Origin: Wenzhouxiangella marina
GTDB taxonomy: Bacteria; Pseudomonadota; Gammaproteobacteria; Xanthomonadales; Wenzhouxiangellaceae
Reading direction: 5' to 3'
Length of the DNA stretch: 64,000 nt
NCBI RefSeq assembly: GCF_001187785.1
Contig: NZ_CP012154.1
Location: 176,001-240,000, forward strand
Positions 13,501 through 19,181 of this stretch are shown here, in pieces (within the stretch, counting starts at the first letter, position 1; every line of letters begins with the position of its first letter). A model generated the notes under the pieces. The model made no database searches, was not told where the DNA came from, and worked only from the letters and a program-made list of their open reading frames with translations. The translations under genes and the position numbers were made by a program.

Positions 13501-15648
13501 TATAGCGGTGGGCCTGAGCCGACCAACGTGGGCAGCTACGCGCTGGAGGTGACGATCACCGAGCCGGGCTACAGCGGCAGCGCGAGCGATACGTTCACGA
13601 TCACGCCGGCGACGGCGACGGTGACGATCGGCAACACCAGCCAGGTGTTCGACGGCAATCCGAAGCCCGTGTCGGTGACCACGACCCCGCCGGGTCTGGT
13701 GACGACCGTGACCTACGACGGCAGTCCGACGCCGCCGAGCGCGGTGGGCACCTATGCGGTCGAGGCGACGGTGGACGACCCGAACTGGACGGGCACGGCC
13801 ACGGCCGCGCTGGAGATCACGGCCGCGACCGCGACGATCTCGATCACGGACACGAGCCAGGTCTACGACGGCAATCCGAAGCCGGTGACGGTGACGACGA
13901 CCCCGCCGGATCTGTCCACGACGGTGACCTACGATGGTGGGGCCACGGTACCGACGGACGTCGGTTCCTACGCCGTGGAAGTGACCGTGGATGACCCGAA
14001 CTACACGGGTACGGCTTCCGACACGCTGGAGATCACCGCGGCGACCGCGACGATCTCGATCACGGACACGAGCCAGGTCTACGACGGCAATCCGAAGCCG
14101 GTGACGGTGACGACCACGCCGCCGGGCCTGTCCACGACGGTGACCTACGATGGCGGCGCCACGGTGCCGACGGACGTCAGTTCCTACGCCGTGGAAGTGA
14201 CCGTGGATGACCCGAACTACACGGGTACGGCTTCCGACACGCTGGAGATCACCGCGGCGACCGCGACGATCTCGATCACGGACACGAGCCAGGTCTACGA
14301 CGGCAATCCGAAGCCGGTGACGGTGACGACCACGCCGCCGGGCCTGTCCACGACGGTGACCTACGATGGCGGCGCCACGGTGCCGACGGACGTCGGTTCC
14401 TACGCCGTGGAAGTGACCGTGGATGACCCGAACTACACGGGCACGGCTTCCGACACGCTGGAGATCACCGCGGCGACCGCGACGATCTCGATCACGGACA
14501 CGAGCCAGGTCTACGACGGCAATCCGAAGCCGGTGACGGTGACGACGACCCCGCCGGGTCTGTCCACGACGGTAACCTACGACGGCGGCGCCACGGTGCC
14601 GACGGACGTCGGTTCCTACGCCGTGGAAGTGACCGTGGATGACCCGAACTACACGGCGACGGCTTCGGAGACCCTGGTGATCACCCAGGCCACCACAGTG
14701 GTCTCGATCGACGCGGTTTCGCCCGCGGATCAGCAGGCCGCCGGTCAGAGCTACACGGTGACGGCGTCAGTGACCGGCGGTCAGCCGACGGGCCTGGTGA
14801 CGGTCGACGATGGCAATGGCGAGAGTTGCACGATCGCCTTGCCGGCGACCAGCTGTGACCTGATCTCGACCGTGGTCGGTCCGACCACGCTGACGGCGGA
14901 CTATCCGGGCGATGCCAATCATGCCGCCGGCAGTGACTCGCTTCCTTATGAGATCGTTGCCGGCGAGGCGGCCACCGTGGCATTCACGGTTCAGGCTTCC
15001 GACGTCCTGGTCGGCGCGATCATGGCGCCGGCCGTGGTGGTCGACGTGCGGGATGGCCAGGGTAATCCGGTGGCCGATGGAACCCCGGTCGCCCTGTCGC
15101 TCGGGAACAATCCCGGCGGCGCGAACCTGGGTGGAACGGTCTCCGTGACGACCGTGACCGGCGTCGCGAGCTTCGACGACCTGACGCTGGACAGCTCGGG
15201 TATCGGCTACACCCTGGTGGCGACGTCCGGGACGGCATCGTCGACGAGTCAGGCCTTCGATGTGACTGCGCCTGCCCTTCTGGAGGTCAGCCCGCCGCTG
15301 ATCGATTTCGGTGAAGTCGTCGTTGGGTCGAACTCGAACGTTCAGCTGGTGACCTTGGGCAACGGGGGAGATCTCCCGCTCGAGGTGTCGACGATCAGCT
15401 CGGCTGCCGCACCCTTCGAGTTGATTCCGGGGCAGACCAGCTGCACGAGCGTGCCGTTCGAATTGAATGGTGGCGAGCAGTGCCAGCTGGCCTACCGGTT
15501 CAGCCCGACGGCGACCGGACCTGCCGATGTGGCGATCGCCGTGCTCAGTGATGCCGGGGACGAAGGCGTGCTGCTGCAGGGGGTCGGGGCCACCGATGCC
15601 GTGTTCGACGATCGTTTCGAAGCGCCAGCTCCGGATTCGGTCGACTAG
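7546..15648 (+). CDS. Giant secreted subtilisin-like (S8) serine protease with Ig/MBG-type repeats and C-terminal DRFE tag
   Basis: A 2,700-residue secreted protease. It has a signal peptide (about 1-35, ALA before Q36) and an I9-like propeptide (about 48-118). The S8 domain has D155 (IIDTG), H188 (GHGTHVAGT), N282 (AAGNDGN) and S495 (SGTSMATPG). An insertion at about residues 340-470 between N282 and S495 looks like a PA domain. After it come an FN3-like domain (about 680-775), a P/proprotein-convertase-like domain (about 799-922), Ig-like domains, MBG-type repeats (about 1110-1250 and 1520-2380), an invasin-like Ig domain (about 2474-2575) and a choice-of-anchor-D-like domain (about 2577-2682). 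The last 17 residues contain VFDDRFE, shared with three other secreted proteins here. The catalytic triad is intact, so it is probably active. The substrate is unknown. Confidence 0.9.
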   Translation: MKHSTHKSRSRAGSRLRGLSFAWFALLLLPLTALAQDGGDAASPGVERLPYYVKFGAGRSNQVDRAVRDLGGEVTHRFDRLDTVAVMLPARAIDALAGRSDVKFIEPVPEHRIQAQVVPWNIDQYQARDIWDRNRDNVIDAGAPDGSGMRFCIIDTGFLAAHDDFQGITVSGVSQINGESWTEDGDGHGTHVAGTANAVMNNIGVVGAMPGGAELIILKVFSNAGGWVTGQSNLGAAAQTCRDLGANVLSMSLGGGYSATEEAIFQDLYDNFGILNIAAAGNDGNTAQSYPAGYPSVISVAAIDEGEVAADFSQYPPTAFDPNNPPANVEWDVVELAGGGVNVLSTYPAPNGEVPAYQAIGTQTWDGGHIDEAGFGDETGILVDGGLCLAGSGDASWNGRIVICERGSVAFSEKVNEVKDNGGLAAIIYNNVAGGFAGTCGGGCTTPLIPAISLSQAAGQALIADDLGSSVNVIANDGSGCVGCTGGYAFLSGTSMATPGVAAAVALAWDACGGPSTVTNKQIRQLLRDSARDLTGTKPGSGFVYGAGYDQVTGWGLVQLADARELGNQRFGGACPIGLQVTPPQVEVCAADGSTDFTVTLDDQFLGSATLSASGNPAGTLGGFTQNPVVHPDKDTVYTLSGLGSAAGGSYTISFTATDDSDPGNTADGQAVLDLFSAAPTVGTLTGPADGSTGVVLRPTLSWTAANEASTYELQISTSPTFDTIAYSATVEGTSHAVGADLNQSTLYHWRVRATNVCGNGGWYSAFSFTTTALVCTTIASTDVPKNLTDASGGGNPRSTTSVLTTTITDPIDSINVIGLEGTHTWINDLHFDLSSPGGTTVRIMDRSCAGQDNFLLSLSDSASPGAWPCPPTDGGTYQPSNPLAAFAGEVPSGTWTLTITDNVRQDSGTLEAWALEFCVIPAVTVDPTTTTINSISPAASQAVGQAYTVDVSVAGTTPTGTITVSDGTDSCLITLPAGSCDLTSTTTGAKTITADYSGDADDAPSSDSVAYAITAAASTTTITSVNPPVSSPYNTSYTVNVSVSGYSPTGTILVEDGQGATCNIVLPATSCAIASTFIGPITLLATYPGDANNGASSDTELYEITPIPATITLADLTTVYSGGPQGATITTNPPGLAFSATYDGGGEPTAAGSYALDVLITEPGYTGSASDTFTITPASATVTISNTSQVYDGSPKPVTVTTNPAAIAYTVTYAGSPTAPSAVGSYAVVATVTDPNYTGSANATLEITAAASTTTIDSIAPAGSQTAGQPYTVSASVTGASPSGSILISDGTDSCVIAAPSGSCDLVTATPGTVTITADYTGDAGNAPSSDSTSYDITASPTTTSIVAIAPAGSQTVGQAYTVSVSVSGGSPTGTITVSDGSDSCVIAAPSGSCDLTSTTTGNKTITADYSGDADDAPSSDSTAYIVSTAVSSTAITSINPAGSSAYNTAYTVSVAVGGYNSTGTVVVDDGNGVTCNIVLPAASCQLVSTVVGATTVSASYPGDANNDPSSDAAPYEITAISATITLADLSRVFNGGAQGATITTTPPGLAFTATYNGGPEPTNVGSYALEVTITEPGYSGSASDTFTITPATATVTIGNTSQVFDGNPKPVSVTTTPPGLVTTVTYDGSPTAPSAVGTYAVEATVDDPNWTGTASATLEITASSATITLADLSRVFTGLAQGATITTSPPGLAFTATYNGGPEPTNVGSYALEVTITEPGYSGSASDTFTITPATATVTIGNTSQVFDGSPKPVSVTTTPPGLVTTVTYDGSPTAPSAVGTYAVEATVDDPNWTGTASATLEITASSATITLADLSRVFTGLAQGATITTSPPGLAFTATYNGGPEPTNVGSYALEVTITEPGYSGSASDTFTITPATATVTIGNTSQVFDGNPKPVSVTTTPPGLVTTVTYDGSPTPPSAVGTYAVEATVDDPNWTGTASATLEITAATATITLADLSRVFNGGAQGATITTSPPGLAFTATYSGGPEPTNVGSYALEVTITEPGYSGSASDTFTITPATATVTIGNTSQVFDGNPKPVSVTTTPPGLVTTVTYDGSPTPPSAVGTYAVEATVDDPNWTGTATAALEITAATATISITDTSQVYDGNPKPVTVTTTPPDLSTTVTYDGGATVPTDVGSYAVEVTVDDPNYTGTASDTLEITAATATISITDTSQVYDGNPKPVTVTTTPPGLSTTVTYDGGATVPTDVSSYAVEVTVDDPNYTGTASDTLEITAATATISITDTSQVYDGNPKPVTVTTTPPGLSTTVTYDGGATVPTDVGSYAVEVTVDDPNYTGTASDTLEITAATATISITDTSQVYDGNPKPVTVTTTPPGLSTTVTYDGGATVPTDVGSYAVEVTVDDPNYTATASETLVITQATTVVSIDAVSPADQQAAGQSYTVTASVTGGQPTGLVTVDDGNGESCTIALPATSCDLISTVVGPTTLTADYPGDANHAAGSDSLPYEIVAGEAATVAFTVQASDVLVGAIMAPAVVVDVRDGQGNPVADGTPVALSLGNNPGGANLGGTVSVTTVTGVASFDDLTLDSSGIGYTLVATSGTASSTSQAFDVTAPALLEVSPPLIDFGEVVVGSNSNVQLVTLGNGGDLPLEVSTISSAAAPFELIPGQTSCTSVPFELNGGEQCQLAYRFSPTATGPADVAIAVLSDAGDEGVLLQGVGATDAVFDDRFEAPAPDSVD
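12103..13818 (+). repeat. Four tandem 429-bp repeats (143 residues) inside the protease gene
   Basis: Equivalent sequence positions recur at 12103, 12532, 12961 and 13390, an exact 429-base period. Each unit encodes two alternating MBG-like beta domains, one beginning ATITLADLSRVF and the other ATVTIGNTSQVFDG. Long stretches are identical at the nucleotide level, so the units were duplicated or homogenised recently. A diverged pair of the same type lies earlier at about 10870-11300. Confidence 0.9.
13819..14682 (+). repeat. Four tandem 216-bp repeats (72 residues) inside the protease gene
   Basis: The phrase encoding ATATISITDTSQVYDGNPKP recurs at 13825, 14041, 14257 and 14473, an exact 216-base period. 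The units are nearly identical in DNA and encode a third MBG subtype (TTPPGLSTTVTYDGGATVPT). They directly follow the 429-bp array. Unit number could easily vary between strains. Confidence 0.9.
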
Positions 15649-15666
15649 CCAGTCCAGTGCATGGTC

Positions 15667-15700
15667 GGGGGCATCCCGGGAATCATTCCGGGATGCCCCC
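15667..15700. terminator. Long hairpin between convergent protease and cupin genes
   Basis: A 13-bp perfect stem GGGGGCATCCCGG/CCGGGATGCCCCC encloses an 8-base loop that can pair a little further. It lies 18 bases after the protease stop and 65 bases from the stop of the convergent cupin gene. There is no T-run on either side, so it may act as an mRNA 3'-end stabiliser or a weak two-way terminator. Confidence 0.5.
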
Positions 15701-15764
15701 AAGCCGGAGTTCCGATCGGTGCGATCGTTCGCGAGTCTCCGGCACTCGAGTTGCCGGAACGGCG

Positions 15765-16457
15765 TCAGGCCGAAGCTTCCGGTAGATGTCCCGTCTTGAC
15801 CCAGATCAGTGCGCCGTCATCTTCCGTGTAGGGCGTGTGCTCGCTCAGGTGCGGGCTGCGTAGCCAGCTGCCGGCCGGGTAGTGACCATGCTCGTCATGG
15901 AAGGTGCCTTCGATCACGAAGATTTCCTCCCCACCCCAGTGCCGGTGCCGGTTGAACCGGGTGTTCGGCGCCCATCGCACCAGCGCGACGCGCTCGGTGC
16001 CGAACTCGTGCAGTGGCATCACGCTCAATCCCGGTACGAGGCCCGGCAGCCAGGGCTCGGAACCTGTGTCGATGACCTTGCGTTCCGCGTCCAGGGGATC
16101 GAATTGGTGCAGTTTGACCAGAATCAGGCACCCGTCCGATCCGATCTTCGGTGTGTGGGCGCTGCCGATCGGATTGCGGACATAGCTACCGGCCGGGTAG
16201 TCTCCGTGTTCGTCGGAAAAGATTCCTTCGAGAACCAGGATCTCTTCGCCGCCACCATGGATGTGTTCGGGAAACTCACTGTTCGGTGCGTAGCGAACAA
16301 GGGAAGTGGCTCGAGCGACTTCGCCTCCGATGCGGTCGAGCATCATGCGTTCCACCCCGGCTGACGGCGAGGGCAGCCAGTCATCGTCGCCCGGCCGGAC
16401 AACCGCGCGCTGTCGGAAATCGGCGCGGACGAGCGTTTCCTCAGGTGTTGCTGGCAT
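15765..16457 (-). CDS. Double-cupin protein related to the ChrR C-terminal domain
   Basis: A 230-residue soluble protein made of two tandem cupin domains. Each keeps the metal-binding pattern: HIHGGGEE...SAHTP in the first half and HRHWGGEE...SEHTP in the second. This resembles the cupin-like domain of the anti-sigma factor ChrR, but the N-terminal zinc-binding anti-sigma domain is absent and no sigma factor gene is adjacent. A role in binding a small ligand or sensing oxidants is only an inference. Two ATGs compete (16463 and 16457). AAGG sits 8 bases before the second, which is chosen. Confidence 0.7.
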   Translation of the reverse strand: MPATPEETLVRADFRQRAVVRPGDDDWLPSPSAGVERMMLDRIGGEVARATSLVRYAPNSEFPEHIHGGGEEILVLEGIFSDEHGDYPAGSYVRNPIGSAHTPKIGSDGCLILVKLHQFDPLDAERKVIDTGSEPWLPGLVPGLSVMPLHEFGTERVALVRWAPNTRFNRHRHWGGEEIFVIEGTFHDEHGHYPAGSWLRSPHLSEHTPYTEDDGALIWVKTGHLPEASA

Positions 16458-16656
16458 GGACATGGCCTTGACTCGAATCGGGAAAATAGCTTAGTTGGCT
16501 GTGGGTTCATGGCTCGTCAATGGCGTAACCGAGCAAAGAATGACGCTTGACAGTACAGGGGTGACGAAATCGGTCAGGAAACGGGAGTCACAGGGCGTGT
16601 CCCGTGGCCCTGGGCAGATTGGCCCGTTTATTGCTTGCAATATCAGGGGTCTGGAA

Positions 16657-16700
16657 TTGCTCTATGAGATAAATCTGTTATGCTCGCCCTACAAGGAGGA
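16657..16700 (+). promoter_or_regulatory. Candidate promoter and strong RBS for the DUF3465 lipoprotein
   Basis: TTGCTC (16657-16662) and TATGCT (16679-16684) with a 16-base spacer lie in a locally AT-rich stretch. A near-perfect Shine-Dalgarno AAGGAGGA (16693-16700) sits 9 bases before the ATG at 16710. If the start site is near 16691 the leader is very short. The Shine-Dalgarno position decides for ATG 16710 over an in-frame ATG at 16680. Confidence 0.4.
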
Positions 16701-16709
16701 ACAGAATCG

Positions 16710-17111
16710 ATGAGACGCTTCGGGGTAGTCTTGTTTGTGCTTTTCGCCACGATGGGCCTGGTGGCCTGCGGCGGAGAGGAACCCTTGCCGGACAACGAGC
16801 GTCTGCTCGCGGCCTTTACCGAAGGTCAGACCGGCGTCTGGGTCAGTGGTCACGGAACCGTCGTGCGGCCTTTGGGCTCGGATGAGGCCAATCAGCGCTT
16901 TCTGGTCCGCGTCAACGACGCTTTGTCCCTGGTGGTTCGCCACCGTGTGGGCAATGCAGGCCGGGTGCCGGCTGATCGAGATGATGTCATTGCCTTTCAG
17001 GGCCGCTACGAGTTCCATGGCGGCGGTGGCGAGGTGATTCTGACCCACGCGGATTCCGGCCAGCCCGGTGGGGGTGGCTGGATCGAATTCAACGGGACTC
17101 GCTACGACTGA
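16710..17111 (+). CDS. DUF3465 family lipoprotein
   Basis: A 133-residue protein with a lipoprotein signal peptide (lipobox LVAC, lipidated C20). The mature part shows the DUF3465 pattern: a W-V-x-G-x-G-x-V strand, RFLVRVNDALSLVVRHRVG, the DDVIAFQGRYEF segment and a Gly-rich ILTHADSGQPGGGGWIEF end. The family is thought to adopt a small OB-like beta barrel; its function is unknown. It should be tethered to a membrane facing the periplasm. It faces the beta-solenoid lipoprotein across a shared terminator. Confidence 0.8.
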   Translation: MRRFGVVLFVLFATMGLVACGGEEPLPDNERLLAAFTEGQTGVWVSGHGTVVRPLGSDEANQRFLVRVNDALSLVVRHRVGNAGRVPADRDDVIAFQGRYEFHGGGGEVILTHADSGQPGGGGWIEFNGTRYD

Positions 17112-17128
17112 CCCTTCACTGCTTGTTG

Positions 17129-17164
17129 AAAAAAAGCCCGGCGTCTTCACGCCGGGTTTTTTTT
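17129..17164. terminator. Bidirectional intrinsic terminator
   Basis: An 8-bp perfect stem CCCGGCGT/ACGCCGGG (17137-17144 and 17149-17156) with a CTTC loop is flanked by seven A on the left and eight T on the right. It can therefore terminate transcripts from both the DUF3465 gene and the convergent lipoprotein gene. Confidence 0.9.
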
Positions 17165-17215
17165 GCTAGCCAGCTGCCTGAGAGGAATCACGCTCGATGC
17201 GTGCGCAAGATCTGC

Positions 17216-17956
17216 TCAAGGCGCATCGCCAGTGAAGGGCTGGACCTCGGCGCCCTCGACCTCGCCGATGCGAGCCGATTCGTGGACGTGAAGCTCGACC
17301 TCTCGTTCGAAGCGTAGCGGCCCTGCCACTTCGACATTCGGTCCGATCACGATCCGGGGAATGCGATCGCCCGCGCTCATCATGCCGGCTTCCAGGACCT
17401 TGAGTTCACCGAGAACCCGGCTGCCTTCGCGAAGGTGAATCGACCCTGCCACGGTCTGGATGCTGCCCGCCTGGGTGCCTGTGATGTCGATGCTGCCATT
17501 GACCGTGTTGATGGCTCCGGCCACCAGGCTGCCATCGCCGAGTTGAACACGGCCGTTGATGGTGTTCACCGCGCCTTTGACTTCCACACCCGGCCCTGCT
17601 TCGATGCGACCGTTCTGGGTCGCCAGCGAGTCCACCTGAACGGATCTTCCGAGGCGAATGGAGCCGTTCATCGTGTCGATGTCACCGGCCTTGCTGGATT
17701 CGCCGAGCTCGACCGAGCCGTTGACGTTGGCCAGGTCGCCGGCACGGCTGCGTGCACCCAGCCGAATGGGTCCGTTGACGTTGTCGATGCCGCCTTCGAT
17801 CACGCAGTCGTCCCCGACCTGGATCGGGCCATTCACTGATCGGAGGCCGTGCTCGATGGTTGATCCATCTTCGATGATGACCGGTGAATTGATCGATCCG
17901 CAGGCGCTCAGGCCGAATACGGCGAGAACCAGCAGAGTTGCTTTGAGTCGTCTCAT
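17216..17956 (-). CDS. Beta-solenoid (NG-repeat) lipoprotein
   Basis: A 246-residue protein with a lipobox LSAC (C19). The mature chain is a series of about eight repeats of roughly 20 residues with the core [VIM]-N-G-x-[IV]-x-[LIV]-G (SVNGPIQVG, NVNGPIRLG, NVNGSVELG, TMNGSIRLG, TINGRVQLG, TVNGSIDIT). This is a regular beta-helix similar to polymer-forming bactofilin-like or DUF4097-type adhesin proteins. The start at 17956 follows a GGAGGAGGG Shine-Dalgarno; an ATG 15 bases upstream precedes that site. It is an envelope protein of unknown function, possibly a filament or scaffold former. Confidence 0.7.
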   Translation of the reverse strand: MRRLKATLLVLAVFGLSACGSINSPVIIEDGSTIEHGLRSVNGPIQVGDDCVIEGGIDNVNGPIRLGARSRAGDLANVNGSVELGESSKAGDIDTMNGSIRLGRSVQVDSLATQNGRIEAGPGVEVKGAVNTINGRVQLGDGSLVAGAINTVNGSIDITGTQAGSIQTVAGSIHLREGSRVLGELKVLEAGMMSAGDRIPRIVIGPNVEVAGPLRFEREVELHVHESARIGEVEGAEVQPFTGDAP

Positions 17957-18026
17957 GACACCCTCCTCCATCGGGATTGAATCCGAATTGTGTCACCACT
18001 GGCGCCTTGACCACCAGTGTCGCTAG

Positions 18027-18881
18027 TCATGTCTCGGATGAGGTCCTGGCCAGGCCAGTGAAATCGAACAGAGCCGTGTCACAGAGCTGGGAGGGGGCGA
18101 CGTTTCCCAGGGCGCGGAAGATGCTCATGGTCCTGCCGGGCTGGACACGCTCCCAGTCGGCAAGCATCCGCTTGATGTTCTGACGCTCGAGATTGGCCTG
18201 GCTGCCACAGAGGTTGCAGGGAATGATCGGATAGTTCCGGATCTCGGCCAGGCGTTCCAGGTCGGCCTCGAGGCAGTAGGCGAGCGGGCGGATGACGATG
18301 TGCTGGCCGTCATCGCTCCTGAGCTTGGGCGGCATCGCCTTGAGCGAGGCACCGTGGAACAGGTTCAGGAAGAAGGTCTCGACGATGTCGTTCAAATGGT
18401 GGCCGAGCGCGATCTTGCTCATGCCGTTCTCACGCGCGAATTCATACAGGGTGCCGCGCCGCATTCGTGAGCAGAGGCCGCAGGTGGTCTTGCCTTCGGG
18501 AACGACGCGCTTGACGACCGAATAGGTGTCCTTTTCGATCACATGCCATTCGATGCCGAGCTGCTCGAGATAGGCGGGCAGGACGTGCTCGGGGAAGCCG
18601 GGCTGCTTCTGGTCCAGATTGACGGCGATCAGGGAAAAGTCCACGGGTGCCGATCGCTTCAGGTTCATCAGCAGATCGAGCATGGCATAGGAATCCTTGC
18701 CGCCCGAGAGGCAGACCATGATTCGATCTCCGTCCTCGATCATGCCGTAGTCCATGACCGCCTGACCGACCTGGCGGCGGAGGCGCTTGACCAGTTTGTC
18801 GGTGTTATATTTCGCCTTGCGCGGGTCCCTGGAGGATGGCTTGTGCAGGCGGATCGGAATGCTTGCCTCGGTGCTGCTCAT
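18027..18881 (-). CDS. ttcA: tRNA 2-thiocytidine biosynthesis protein TtcA
   Basis: A 284-residue enzyme that thiolates C32 of certain tRNAs. The ATP-binding PP-loop SGGKDS is at residues 59-64. Three cysteines that bind the 4Fe-4S cluster are visible: C134 and C137 in CGLC and C222 in CNLC. The [19 protein letters not shown] segment is diagnostic for TtcA. It is divergent from the YdcH-like gene with a spacer of about 50 bases. Confidence 0.95.
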   Translation of the reverse strand: MSSTEASIPIRLHKPSSRDPRKAKYNTDKLVKRLRRQVGQAVMDYGMIEDGDRIMVCLSGGKDSYAMLDLLMNLKRSAPVDFSLIAVNLDQKQPGFPEHVLPAYLEQLGIEWHVIEKDTYSVVKRVVPEGKTTCGLCSRMRRGTLYEFARENGMSKIALGHHLNDIVETFFLNLFHGASLKAMPPKLRSDDGQHIVIRPLAYCLEADLERLAEIRNYPIIPCNLCGSQANLERQNIKRMLADWERVQPGRTMSIFRALGNVAPSQLCDTALFDFTGLARTSSET

Positions 18882-18934
18882 GTCGGCGCGCGTCCTTGAG
18901 GGTTGTGCTTGTTCATAGGAGGGGCATTCTAACC

Positions 18935-19138
18935 ATGAGCTGGGATGAGAGCACGATTCGCGAACGGCTCGAGCAACTGATCGAGGAGCATCGCGATCTG
19001 GACGAGGCCATTGCCCGCCTCGGGGAGGACCGTGCCACCGATCAGCTGCACCTGCGACGCCTGAAGAAGCGAAAACTCCGCCTCAAGGATCAGATCGCCT
19101 GGTTGCAATCCAGACTGATCCCGGATCTGGACGCCTGA
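18935..19138 (+). CDS. YdcH/DUF465-like small coiled-coil protein
   Basis: A 67-residue, highly charged helical protein ([17 protein letters not shown]...[18 protein letters not shown]) that matches the DUF465/YdcH pattern: an H-x-x-L-D-x-x-I segment, then L-K-K-x-K-L-x-L-K-D. Function is unknown. The ATG at 18935 has an AGGAGGGG Shine-Dalgarno 10 bases upstream, which excludes longer in-frame starts. Confidence 0.8.
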   Translation: MSWDESTIRERLEQLIEEHRDLDEAIARLGEDRATDQLHLRRLKKRKLRLKDQIAWLQSRLIPDLDA

Positions 19139-19181
19139 TCGGGTTTCACGGGGGCCGCGATCCGAATGGCTCCTGTACGCA

